NCBI GenBank assembly: GCA_958295775.1
Contig: CATQHC010000002.1
Location: forward strand, 825,830 to 889,829
Length of the DNA: 64,000 nucleotides
DNA from: Chloroflexota bacterium
Lineage (GTDB): Bacteria > Chloroflexota > UBA11872 > VXOZ01
Reading direction: 5' to 3'
This document shows, piece after piece, positions 45,132 to 53,475 of the stretch. The notes under the pieces were generated by a model, which ran no database searches, was not told the DNA's origin, and saw only the letters and a list, made by a program, of their open reading frames with translations. The translations under genes and the position numbers were made by a program. The stretch's first letter is position 1. Each line of letters starts with the position of its first letter.

Positions 45132-46265
45132 GTGAAGATCGTAGACCTTAGAATCCATCCCGTTGCCGTTTCCCGGCAATACGCCACGCTGACCTCCGGC
45201 GGCCAGGAAGGCCGGAAAAATCCTGACGCCGCACCCGTGGAATTGTCCTATTTCTACATTCTCGAAGTAGAAACCGACGTCGGCATTGTAGGCATCGGTG
45301 AAATCTCCGACATCGATCCAGGCTCGCGCATGCTCGACGGTTCTCCAATGGACCTAGAGAATGTCTCTGCTAAACTTCGTTCACTGCTCGTCGGTCGGGA
45401 CCCAAGCGACATGGAGCGGCTCACATTGGAAGTGCGCACCGGCGGCCTTGTGGACTGTGCGATTGACACTGCCTGCTATGACATTATGGGCAAGTCCTAC
45501 GGTACTTCCGCCACCTCCTTGGCCGGCGGGCACTTGCGAAAGAGCGTTTGGGTGTCCTGGGTTGCCTACATCCGTGAACCCGAGGCCATGGTACCCGAGA
45601 TTCAGGAGAAGCTAGCGCAGGGCTTCAACGCCTTCAAATTTAAGGTCGGCCGGGACATTGATCTTGACGAAGCGCGCATTAAGCTGTTTCGCGAGATTGG
45701 CGGCGACGACTTGAACCTAAAGCTCGACGCCAACGCGGCCTGGGACGTTGATGAAGCCATTTCGTTCATGCGCCGCCTGGAGAAATACAATATCTCCGGC
45801 GTGGAGACGCCCATCGACAAAGAGAACGTTACCGGCATGGCGCGTGTGCGCAAGGCGGTCGACACGCCGATCCTGGAGCACGTGAGCACGCAGGAGTACG
45901 CCCTCGAACTCGTCCGCCATGAAGCGGTAGATGTCTTCAACGTTTCCACCGTGGGATGCGGTGGTATCTATCGCGCGAAGAAAGTAATCGCAATCGCCGA
46001 GGCTGCCGGACTGAACGCGCTGCTCGGCAGCACCGTAGAGCTGGGCGTGGGCACGGCGGCGCAACTGGCGCTGGCCTCTTCATCGTGGCGCGTTGACTGG
46101 CCCTCGGACCTGATTGGCCCGCTCATGTACACCGACGACGTGCTCAATGAACCCTGGGAGTGGGACAACGGCTATTTGCGCGTCCCAACGGGCCCCGGCC
46201 TTGGCGTCACGCTCGATCCGGCGAAGCTCGAATCGCTGCGCCACACACTTCCCACGTCGCGGTAA
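45132..46265 (+). CDS. Enolase-superfamily enzyme, muconate-lactonizing/mandelate-racemase-like
   Basis: 377 residues, starting at a GTG with GGAGAG upstream. KxK is K169-x-K171 (FKFKVG), with metal ligands D199 (LDANAAW), E225 (VETPID) and E249 (LEHVSTQE), and GSTVELGVGTAA near the barrel end as in the MLE branch. The second catalytic Lys usually found in MLE-type enzymes at the sixth strand is not obvious: the segment reads DVFNVSTVGCGG. This suggests altered chemistry. It is clearly different from the upstream paralogue at 42971. Confidence 0.87.
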   Translation: MKIVDLRIHPVAVSRQYATLTSGGQEGRKNPDAAPVELSYFYILEVETDVGIVGIGEISDIDPGSRMLDGSPMDLENVSAKLRSLLVGRDPSDMERLTLEVRTGGLVDCAIDTACYDIMGKSYGTSATSLAGGHLRKSVWVSWVAYIREPEAMVPEIQEKLAQGFNAFKFKVGRDIDLDEARIKLFREIGGDDLNLKLDANAAWDVDEAISFMRRLEKYNISGVETPIDKENVTGMARVRKAVDTPILEHVSTQEYALELVRHEAVDVFNVSTVGCGGIYRAKKVIAIAEAAGLNALLGSTVELGVGTAAQLALASSSWRVDWPSDLIGPLMYTDDVLNEPWEWDNGYLRVPTGPGLGVTLDPAKLESLRHTLPTSR

Positions 46266-46573
46266 GTGCCCCTGCCGCAGCGCAGCCTGCATGCCTGCCC
46301 ACGAGTGTTGGGCCGTCGCTGTAATCTCCCGTGCGTATGTTTCCGCGTGGGGCAAGGATTCTCCTGCGAATAGAATTCGCTCGTTGGAAAGCAGCCAATT
46401 CCTTCGCTGATTTGCAATTCTGCGAATTGGCCCTTCCCACGCGGCTCAGGTTGAAAACCAGCAAAGAGTCAGTTGGAGCTTGGCATCAATTGTGCGGGGG
46501 TACGGCTGGGAAGTGTCGTCTTGACTAATTCGTTTACAGAAACCCCTGTCCGTCCGACCACAATTACAGCTAA

Positions 46574-46691
46574 TGTCATTCCGAGCAAAGCGTCGAACCC
46601 TGTTCCCGGAATCTAGGGTGCACACTCTACGCTGTTTCATGGCCTCAGTACACGAGATTTCTCACTGCGCTGCGCTCCTTTCGGATTGACA
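46574..46691. repeat. Imperfect palindromic intergenic repeat (MITE-like)
   Basis: The left end TGTCATTCCGAGC... (46574 on) is an imperfect reverse complement of the right end ...CTTTCGGATTGACA (to 46691). The form resembles the widespread TGTCATTCCGAGC-type dispersed repeats of bacterial intergenic regions. Only one copy is in the window. Confidence 0.5.
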
Positions 46692-46872
46692 TGGGTAACG
46701 GCCACTTACAACGATTTATCTACCCCCTCTTCCTACCAAAACTGTAAACGAATTACTCGGCACTTTAGGGAATGGCAACTTGCAGCAAACCGCAGGCAAA
46801 CGTCCTCTTGCTTGCTCAATGTGCAAATACTTGGTACTCAGTGTGCAGGGATCCCGATTCAAACCACCCACG

Positions 46873-46902
46873 TTGACACTCCCGCCGCCTCATTGCTATC
46901 CT
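46873..46902 (+). promoter_or_regulatory. Promoter of the rplU-rpmA operon
   Basis: A perfect TTGACA (46873-46878), an 18-bp spacer and TATCCT (46897-46902), about 98 bp before rplU. Confidence 0.6.
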
Positions 46903-47000
46903 AAGCAATGCAGGGCAGTACGGACCCTTGGGTGCGTGTGCTCTGAGTTCTGTTCTCTGGGTCTTGGCAGACGCAAGTAAAGTGATTAAAGAGGAACATT

Positions 47001-47312
47001 GTGTTCGCAGTTGTTGAAATAGCCGGAAAGCAATACCGCGTGAACCCCGGCGACCGCATAGCAGTTGAGCGATTGGAAGCAGAGCCGGGCAGTGAGATCA
47101 CGTTGGAATCTGTTCTTCTGACCTCCACCGCTGATGGCGTAACCGTTGGCACACCCGTCGTGGCTGGCGCCAGCATCAGCGCCCAGGTGATTGGTGAAGA
47201 GAAAGATAGCAAAGTGCTCGTTCTCAAGTACAAGCGGAAAAACCGGTACCGGCACCTGTCCGGTCACCGTCATACGCACACAGTGCTTGAGATCGCCGAC
47301 ATCAACACATGA
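47001..47312 (+). CDS. rplU: 50S ribosomal protein L21
   Basis: 103 residues. MFAVVEIAGKQYRVNPGDRI is the L21 N-terminus and KVLVLKYKRKNRYRHLSGHR with the final HTVLEI the C-terminal RNA-binding stretch. It binds 23S rRNA in the large subunit. The start is a GTG with GAGG upstream. rpmA follows after 72 bp, the standard rplU-rpmA order. Confidence 0.97.
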   Translation: MFAVVEIAGKQYRVNPGDRIAVERLEAEPGSEITLESVLLTSTADGVTVGTPVVAGASISAQVIGEEKDSKVLVLKYKRKNRYRHLSGHRHTHTVLEIADINT

Positions 47313-47384
47313 TCTAAGCGAAGTACTTCAAGGTGCTTCAGTGTTCTCCAGGTTCACACCGCAAGTACGAGGAGCAACAGACAA

Positions 47385-47642
47385 GTGGCACAAAAAAAGG
47401 CCGGCGGCAGCAGCCGCAACGGACGAGATAGCGCAGGCAGGCGGCTGGGCGTCAAGCGCACCGACGGACAGTTCGTGCGCGCCGGAAACATTCTGGTGCG
47501 GCAGCGCGGCACGCCCATTCGCCCCGGTGAAAACGTCGGCATCGGCAAAGACCACACCCTCTTTGCCAAAGTGGACGGCGTCGTCCGTTTCGAAACCTAC
47601 GGCAACGACACCAAGCGCGCAAACATCGATCCGCTAAGCTAA
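47385..47642 (+). CDS. rpmA: 50S ribosomal protein L27
   Basis: 85 residues. It has [30 protein letters not shown] and [20 protein letters not shown], diagnostic for L27, whose N-terminal tail reaches the peptidyl-transferase centre. The N-terminus has no cleavable Firmicutes-type extension. The start is a GTG at 47385 with GGAG about ten bases upstream. Confidence 0.97.
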   Translation: MAQKKAGGSSRNGRDSAGRRLGVKRTDGQFVRAGNILVRQRGTPIRPGENVGIGKDHTLFAKVDGVVRFETYGNDTKRANIDPLS

Positions 47643-47667
47643 CACTTCACCTTTACAGACCGCACTC

Positions 47668-47739
47668 GGGCCGGTAGCTCAGTGGGAGAGCGCTGCGTTC
47701 GCATCGCAGAAGTCGGGGGTTCGAATCCCCCTCGGTCCA
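47668..47739 (+). tRNA. tRNA-Ala (anticodon CGC)
   Basis: A full cloverleaf. The acceptor GGGCCGG (47668-47674) pairs with TCGGTCC (47732-47738), including the G3-U70 pair that specifies alanine. D-arm GCTC...GAGC, anticodon stem CTGCG/CGCAG with loop TTCGCAT (anticodon CGC, 47700-47702), T-arm GGGGG-TTCGAAT-CCCCC and discriminator A at 47739. CCA is not fully encoded. It decodes GCG. Confidence 0.96.
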
Positions 47740-47923
47740 CCGGCGGAGGGCATTTCCCCCTCAGTTGCTGAGCTCGGTGGAAATTTCATACTCCGCATCC
47801 CATACGCTAGGGTCAGATCTTGAGGAGTGTTGCTCCGCTCCGCGCGCCGTAGCTTAAGGGTCTTCCCATAACCGGCCAACGATCAGCCGCACGTGTCCTC
47901 TGTAAATTCCGCCTCGCCGTTGC

Positions 47924-48258
47924 CTACGGTCCCTGCTCTTGGCGCTGATACACGGCCTCGATCTCAGAGTCGAGATCGGCTGCCATCTGCCGCAGGTTCG
48001 AGCGCAGCCGCACGTTTTGGTACGAGCCCCAGATCGTCATCGCAGGCGGCACCACCAGGATGGAGACTATCAACGAGTACGCAATTGTGATTGCCGCCAT
48101 GATGGCGAACTACTAGGTGGCAGGCAGCGGGGAAGCTATCAGCACGCCGCTGCCGAGCGCCGTCGTCAGCGCGGAGCCCGGCAGGGCCGAGCCGGTGGTC
48201 GCGAGCGTCCGCACCGCCGCTTGCTCCGGGTCGCGCCACCTCCCGGAATTCTATCAGT
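47924..48258 (-). pseudogene. C-terminal fragment of an RND/MMPL-family transporter
   Basis: The minus-strand frame ending at a TAG (47924-47926) reads as the last segment of an RND transporter. It has an RDPEQAAVRTLATTGSAL start, GSALTTALGSGVLIASPL (the conserved late transmembrane pair), then AITIAYSLIVSILVVPPAM and a soluble tail. Two adjacent in-frame stops (48110-48115) replace the usual residues before the phenylalanine-rich helix. A further frameshift lies near 48240, where IEFREV continues in another frame. No more of the gene is present upstream. It is a decayed relic. Confidence 0.8.
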
Positions 48259-48370
48259 ATAATTCTTCGCGACGGCGTCTTGCCTGGTTGCCCGAGACAC
48301 CCATACCAATACTCTATTCCCAGACGCCATTGGGTGTTCTTCCCTTAGAACGATACATCGTCTAGCAAAG

Positions 48371-48409
48371 CAAGACCCCGCGCCGGGTGGTGCTTGGCAC
48401 GGGGTCTTG
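48371..48409. repeat. Stem-loop with 10-bp outer stem
   Basis: CAAGACCCCG (48371-48380) pairs with CGGGGTCTTG (48400-48409), with a smaller GCC/GGC pairing inside. No T-run follows. Confidence 0.5.
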
Positions 48410-48535
48410 GGGATAGTGAAATAGGAAAGAGGCTACTCTAGTGAACTATGCATGTTCTTGATACTATTGTACTAGCTGCTAGTTAGCATAGACGACCATC
48501 GGCACTCTTGCAATATTCCCAATGAATGAATAGTT

Positions 48536-48555
48536 CCGTCCAAGGACGGTTTTTT
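48536..48555 (+). terminator. Rho-independent terminator
   Basis: CCGTCC-AA-GGACGG (48536-48549) directly followed by six T (48550-48555). It ends plus-strand transcription entering from the tRNA side, about 310 bp before the LuxR-type gene. Confidence 0.75.
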
Positions 48556-48868
48556 GATCAAATGTCAGAAGTTACGAGGCGCCTTAAACGCGGACTCACG
48601 CCTCAACATGCTGCAAATTCTGCCTACGACGATGCGCCATATAGCACAAAAGGGGCATTGGCAAGTTCCTTCTACTTGGCCAATGCAGCCTCACGCATGG
48701 CCAGACCGCGCCGCCTGCTAGGCAACCGCTCACGATACGCTCAAGACAACAGTTTTTTCGCCGCGGGCCCCGCTGGCGACTAGTACATATTCATCATAGA
48801 CGAAACGGGCCATCGATACTACTATTGAGCGTGAAATAATCTCGAACACCAAGTGAGTCCCCTAAACG

Positions 48869-49639
48869 TTGTCTCAAGCCCAAACCGAGGCTGACTGGAA
48901 ATCCTCAGCCCACAACACAATTCTCGACCGTTTTAGTAGCTTAGGTCCGACGCACGCAATTGCAGGTGGACTGCTGGCGTCGCTCGCCGCAGCGTCTATT
49001 GGCGCCTATGTGGTTACGGTGGATCAGACTATCGTTTTCTGGAACGCCGCCGCAGAGCGCATCCTCGGCTTTGTACCTCAGGAGGTGTTAGGCCGCCGGT
49101 GCCATGAAGTGTTGCAGGGGATGGCGCCCGGAGGCTTGACGGCACATTGTATTGAAGGGTGCCCCTCTATCCGCTACCTGCGGGCCGGATTGGTGCCGGC
49201 TGCGGCCCGGCTTCAATTGCTCAGCTCCTCCGGGGAGCGTAAGTGGGTCTCAGTTTCGCCGATGGTAGTTACGGGAATTCTGAAGGACGCGCCGCTTTTG
49301 GTGCACCTTTTCGACGACGCCTCTGAGGCAGAGCACTTTTCCACGGCCAAGGAGTCAGTAAGTGATGCGCTGGTTGCGGGTGGGGCCGAAATACTGTCCC
49401 ACCATCCTGCCGATCCACCCTCCCAATCGGAAGCACAGAGTTTGACGCGACGGGAGTTGGAGATTCTTCGTCTGGTGGCACTTGGCAAGGATGCGCCAAG
49501 CATTGCCGCAAAGCTGGGTATCAGCCGGCATACGGTGCGCAACCACATTCGCAATCTGCGTCACAAACTCAATGCGACGACTAAGTTGGACGCCGTAGTG
49601 CAGGGCATTCGCCTGGGAATCTTACAGATAGACCGTTAG
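48869..49639 (+). CDS. PAS-domain LuxR-family transcriptional regulator
   Basis: 256 residues. A PAS domain (about 35-150) begins ASIGAYVVTVDQTIVFWNAA and includes ILGFVPQEVLGRRCHEVLQG, with Cys residues (HCIEGCPSI) that could bind a ligand or metal. The C-terminus (about 190-256) is a LuxR/GerE helix-turn-helix: SLTRRELEILRLVALGKDAP, then GISRHTVRNHIRNLRHKLNA. It probably senses a small signal directly and regulates transcription. The apparent start is a TTG without a strong ribosome-binding site, so the true start is uncertain. No kinase gene is adjacent. Confidence 0.86.
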   Translation: MSQAQTEADWKSSAHNTILDRFSSLGPTHAIAGGLLASLAAASIGAYVVTVDQTIVFWNAAAERILGFVPQEVLGRRCHEVLQGMAPGGLTAHCIEGCPSIRYLRAGLVPAAARLQLLSSSGERKWVSVSPMVVTGILKDAPLLVHLFDDASEAEHFSTAKESVSDALVAGGAEILSHHPADPPSQSEAQSLTRRELEILRLVALGKDAPSIAAKLGISRHTVRNHIRNLRHKLNATTKLDAVVQGIRLGILQIDR

Positions 49640-49917
49640 ACATTAGCCAATAGGCGTCACGGAAATAAATACCGGCCCGCTGAACAAACTGCCACCACCT
49701 GTGCGTTCATCTCAGCCTAATCGCCAGTCTTGCTTAAGCCTCAATCTGGCGAGTGCCGCATTCCGACTGTGGGCCGTTCCGTCCCTCTGAACACATCGAG
49801 GGGGTTTCCTGCGAGCCGATCGACTCCTTTAGGCGACGCAAGCCAGTCCCAGGCAATCATCGCGTCGATTCCGGTACCCTTACCGGTTTGAATGTGTCAT
49901 AATGCTGGCGCAGACGA

Positions 49918-50232
49918 ATGAGGATGATTACGTCGGACTCACGGCAGAGCAACGGCAAACTCAGACGAGAGAGTGACCGCCCGCCACGTGAATTGCTAGG
50001 CGGCGTCTACACCCGTTCCTTCGCACAGACATTGCTGCCAATTCTCTCTGACCGGTTGCTGTGCGCTGCGGTGCGCGCCATTCACGTGGTAGAGCCATGT
50101 TTCTTCAAGGTACGAAAGCCGGGCTGTTTGGACATGGGTCATCCATGGCAGGTGCGCCAATTGGGACGTATTGAAGAAATTACGCCGGCCGTGATTGCTT
50201 TGGGGCCTGAACTCGCAGAGTGGAATCGTTAG
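49918..50232 (+). CDS. Small hypothetical protein
   Basis: 104 residues with no motif I recognise; basic at the N-terminus and two Cys in the middle (CFFKVRKPGC). It ends 27 bp before the channel gene in the same direction. The reverse strand is also open (49996-50238), so coding potential is uncertain. Confidence 0.4.
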   Translation: MRMITSDSRQSNGKLRRESDRPPRELLGGVYTRSFAQTLLPILSDRLLCAAVRAIHVVEPCFFKVRKPGCLDMGHPWQVRQLGRIEEITPAVIALGPELAEWNR

Positions 50233-50259
50233 GAGCAAATAGGGAAGAGAATTTCGGAA

Positions 50260-51066
50260 ATGAACGGAATTACACAGTTTGCGCAGCGCATAACCAATGC
50301 CCGCGCATTTGAAATCACCATCATTGCCATCATTATCTTGAATGCCGTGCTGCTCGGTCTCGGCACTTCACCCGCCATAGAAGAGCAATACGGCACCTGG
50401 ATTCAGGTCTTATATGAAGTGGCCCTGGCCGTCTTTGTTTTGGAGGCGCTATTGAAGATGGTGGCGTCGTCGCCCAGGTTCGCCGGCTATTTTCGGGATG
50501 GCTGGAACGTCTTCGACTTTTTGGTAATCGTGGTGGCCCTGATTCCGTTTGCCGGACAGTTCGCTACTATCGCCCGGCTGGCGCGTCTGCTGCGCGTGAT
50601 GCGCCTCGTGACGACGATCAAAGATCTGCGCGTCATCGTTACTGCGCTTGTCAACTCTATTCCTAGCGTGGGACACGTCATTGTGCTGATGGGCATCATC
50701 GTCTATATCTACGCCATCATCGGCTATCACTTATTCAGCGAGCATGATCCGGAACACTGGCGCAACGTCGGCTATGCCGTCCTTACCCTCTTCAATATCA
50801 TTACCTTCGATGGCTGGACCGATGTCATGTTCACCGCAATGGACCTCAATTCTCTCGCATGGGTCTACTTCGTCAGTTTCGTCGTGGTCGGTACCTTCGT
50901 GGTGATCAACCTGTTCATCGCCATCCTCATCGATAAGATGGGTGACGCCAAGCTGGAGCGAATCCTCGATCAGGAAGTCCCTGTGACGAAGGAAGAGCTT
51001 CTCCAGGAACTCCGGGCCACCAAGGAAACGCTGCAACAGCTTGAAGAGCGGATACGGGACAACTAG
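50260..51066 (+). CDS. Voltage-gated cation channel (bacterial NaV/CaV family) with calcium-type filter
   Basis: 268 residues forming one six-helix voltage-gated channel domain; four copies make a channel. S4 carries spaced arginines (ARLARLLRVMRLVTTIKDLR). The pore filter reads TFDGWTD (about residues 187-193). NaChBac-type sodium channels have TLESW here, whereas the native calcium channel CavMr has TLEGWVD and the engineered CavAb TLDDWSD. The Gly at position 4 and the acidic residues at positions 3 and 7 therefore point to calcium permeation. The C-terminus has the tetramerising coiled coil (EELLQELRATKETLQQLEER). Channel type is clear; selectivity is inferred. Confidence 0.9.
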   Translation: MNGITQFAQRITNARAFEITIIAIIILNAVLLGLGTSPAIEEQYGTWIQVLYEVALAVFVLEALLKMVASSPRFAGYFRDGWNVFDFLVIVVALIPFAGQFATIARLARLLRVMRLVTTIKDLRVIVTALVNSIPSVGHVIVLMGIIVYIYAIIGYHLFSEHDPEHWRNVGYAVLTLFNIITFDGWTDVMFTAMDLNSLAWVYFVSFVVVGTFVVINLFIAILIDKMGDAKLERILDQEVPVTKEELLQELRATKETLQQLEERIRDN

Positions 51067-51639
51067 ACCAACGCCCAGGGTCTCCAACCGCATTGGATTC
51101 GAGTGTGCGTCGACTTCTCCGCTGGCATCCCACCGGGCACCGCAAACCTTGAATCTGTGGCTTACCTCTGGATACTGCCGGGAACTTGCTTCTCAGGAGA
51201 TACGCTTACTAATGGGAGAAGCCGCCCGCGCGGCGATGGAAGTTCATTCACCGGCAGCTTTCTAGTGTCAGGTGACTACTGGTTCGTCAGCAACTGACGT
51301 TGTCTTTCGCACGCGTGGCCTGTGGTGGACTGTTTGCCAATGCACAGCGATCTCAGCACCTCCCACGGAAAGTTCTCTCATGCAGTGCTAGATGTCTGAA
51401 GCAAGGCTTGATGAGGCACTACGACTGTTACAATCCCATTAAAGCCCCGAACGCAATCAAACTTGCAGGCAACCGCACTTCTCTTCCCCGAGGCGCCGCG
51501 CTGCAATGGTCGAGCCTGAGCATTTCAGTGCGTATTTGAGATTCTTTCCGCGAACACTATAATGGAATTGCCAACGCAGGGGATTCATAATACAGTCAAG
51601 TTGCGTCCACTCCGCGAACGACTCTAGGGAGTATTTCCC
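51067..51639. other. Intergenic region upstream of the NCS2 permease
   Basis: 573 bp without a supported gene; it holds the promoter at 51536-51563. Short ORFs here have no protein-like character. Confidence 0.55.
51536..51563 (+). promoter_or_regulatory. Promoter of the NCS2 permease gene
   Basis: TTGAGA (51536-51541), a 16-bp spacer and a perfect TATAAT (51558-51563), about 75 bp before the proposed start. Confidence 0.65.
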
Positions 51640-53376
51640 ATAGCGTCACAGCCCTCTCAGAATCCACGCTACGAGGCCCACGAAAACCCGCCCTTCCTGG
51701 CAAGTCTGGGGTACGGGTTCCAGTTTAGTTTGCTTGCTTCTGCCACTCTTCTGGTTACGCCCGTCATCGTGGCGAAAGCATCGGGCAGAGACGACTCCTA
51801 CCTTATCTGGATGGTCTTTGCCTCTCTGATCGTGGTGGGCATCACGACCCTGTTGCAGGTGCGGAGTATCGGCCCCATCGGCGGCCGCGCCGTACTGCCC
51901 ATGTTCACGGCGGCGTTTTCCATCCCGTTTTGTATCACTGCGGTGGTGGATGGCGGGCCTGCGACCTTGGGCATGTTGGTCATTGCTTCCGGCATATGTC
52001 AACTCATTATTTCCAAGTGGCTTTTCATCCTGAGGCGCCTGGTCACACCCACCGTGGGCGGCACGGTGATGATGATCCTCTCCGTTACGCTGGCATCGGT
52101 TGTATTCGCCCTCTTGGATGAGGCTTCAACGGCAGAGCCCACGTCAGCTACGGTGACCGCGCTGATAACTCTCCTTGTGGTATCCGTGCTCACCTTTCGC
52201 GGCAACCCGTTCCTGCGCCTCTGGGCGGCGCCGATCAGTATCGTTGCCGGCTGCATCGTTGCCGCCAGTTTCGGCACGTACGAGTTCGATCGGGTGTTGC
52301 AAGCCCAGTGGATAGGGCTGCCTGCCTCAGTGCCGGACCTCACGCCCAATTTTGGCATTCCGTTCTGGACCATCCTACCGTCGTTCGTCTTCCTGGGCAT
52401 AATCATTTCCATTCAAGCCAATGGTGAATCCATAACCCTGCAGCGAGTCTCTACCCGCGAGGATCGCGCCATTGATTTTCGGCAAGTGCAGGGCACGCTT
52501 GCCGGCGGCGGCATTGGCAATATACTCAGCGGCATCGCGGGCTCAGTGCCCATCATCATCCACCCGGGCACGGTGGCGTTTACCCAGGTTACGAGTGTGG
52601 CTTCCCGCCGGGTTGGCTATCTCATCGGTGCGCTCTTTATCTTGATGGCCTTTGTGCCCAAAGTCTCCGGCTTGCTCAGCACCATTCCGGGCCCCGTCAT
52701 GGCGGGCTATCTTACGCTGGTTACGGGTATCCTCTTCGTAGACGGCGCACAACTCGTGATTCAGAGCGAACAGAACCGGCAGAAGGTGATCGTGGCCGGC
52801 GTCGCGTTCTGGGTCGGCGCCGCGTTTCAGTTCAAGCTCTTCGCCCTGCCGGAGCTAGGACCGGTGTGGGACACCCTGCTCAAGAGCGGCATCTCCACCG
52901 GCGGCTTCCTGGCTATTTTCATGTTGCTCTTCTTGGAGTTTACCTCCCACCGGAGCATGCGCTTCATCTCCCGGCTAAACATCGACGCCCTGCCGGACCT
53001 CAATGAATTCATCACCGAGTTCTCCAAGAGCAGAGGCTGGAACCAAGCGATGACGGAACTCCTCATGGCAGTAGGTGAAGAAACCCTCCTCACCCTTGCC
53101 CCACTAGACCTGGAAGCCGAAGAAGAGGAGCACGACGATCGCCAATTAGTCGTGCTCGCCACCAGCGAGGGCCCCGTAGCGGACCTGGAATTCATCGGCG
53201 GCGGCGACGACGAAAACCTGGAAGACCGCATCCGCCAGCTTCAACAACACGACTCGGAAACGCCCGTCGAACAGGAACTCTCCCTCCGCCTCCTCCGCAA
53301 CTTCGCCGATTCCGTCCAGCACAAGCAGTACCAAGACAACGACGTCATCACCGTCCGCGTCACCACGCCGGAATAA
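51640..53376 (+). CDS. NCS2 (uracil/xanthine-type) permease fused to an RsbW-like ATPase domain
   Basis: The NCS2 core (about residues 1-435) has the conserved start ENPPFLASLGYGFQFSLLAS, IIISIQANGESITLQRVST near TM8 and SGIAGSVPIIIHPGTVAFTQ at the TM9-10 site. The conserved N-terminus is encoded upstream of the first canonical start (TTG 51730). The only plausible initiator between the preceding in-frame TAG (51625) and the core is ATA at 51640, nine bases after GGGAG. Residues about 440-578 resemble a GHKL/RsbW ATPase: ELLMAVGEETLLTLAP in the N-box position (the Asn appears lost) and SLRLLRNFADSVQHKQYQDN at the end. Probably imports a nucleobase. Confidence 0.82.
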   Translation: MASQPSQNPRYEAHENPPFLASLGYGFQFSLLASATLLVTPVIVAKASGRDDSYLIWMVFASLIVVGITTLLQVRSIGPIGGRAVLPMFTAAFSIPFCITAVVDGGPATLGMLVIASGICQLIISKWLFILRRLVTPTVGGTVMMILSVTLASVVFALLDEASTAEPTSATVTALITLLVVSVLTFRGNPFLRLWAAPISIVAGCIVAASFGTYEFDRVLQAQWIGLPASVPDLTPNFGIPFWTILPSFVFLGIIISIQANGESITLQRVSTREDRAIDFRQVQGTLAGGGIGNILSGIAGSVPIIIHPGTVAFTQVTSVASRRVGYLIGALFILMAFVPKVSGLLSTIPGPVMAGYLTLVTGILFVDGAQLVIQSEQNRQKVIVAGVAFWVGAAFQFKLFALPELGPVWDTLLKSGISTGGFLAIFMLLFLEFTSHRSMRFISRLNIDALPDLNEFITEFSKSRGWNQAMTELLMAVGEETLLTLAPLDLEAEEEEHDDRQLVVLATSEGPVADLEFIGGGDDENLEDRIRQLQQHDSETPVEQELSLRLLRNFADSVQHKQYQDNDVITVRVTTPE

Positions 53377-53475
53377 CAGCAAGTTCCAGTCAGAGGCTCC
53401 ACGCCTGCGCTCCGCGGCCGCGTTTCGTATACTAGATTTAATCTCCGGCATTCAACGTTGTTTCAGGAGAAACAA

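Larger units (their letters stand above)
46266..47000. other. Long intergenic region upstream of rplU
   Basis: 735 bp without a supported gene. It contains the imperfect palindromic repeat at 46574-46691 and the promoter at 46873-46902. About 95 bases of leader lie between the predicted transcription start and rplU, and might hold an L21-type leader structure, which I could not recognise. Confidence 0.55.
48259..48868. other. Intergenic region with two hairpins
   Basis: 610 bp between the RND relic and the LuxR-type gene. It contains hairpins at 48371-48409 and 48536-48555. The open frame at 48526-48783 crosses the second hairpin and has no protein-like features, so I do not call a gene. Confidence 0.5.

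Noticed and set aside
46903..47000. Ribosomal L21 leader RNA
   Set aside because: The region is in the right place, but I could not identify the conserved stems by eye.
47964..48239. A 91-codon minus-strand ORF
   Set aside because: It is out of frame with the recognisable RND-transporter relic, whose residues appear in another frame of the same strand.
48526..48783. An 85-codon open frame on the plus strand
   Set aside because: It starts inside a sequence with a clear rho-independent terminator (48536-48555), has no ribosome-binding site and no protein-like pattern.
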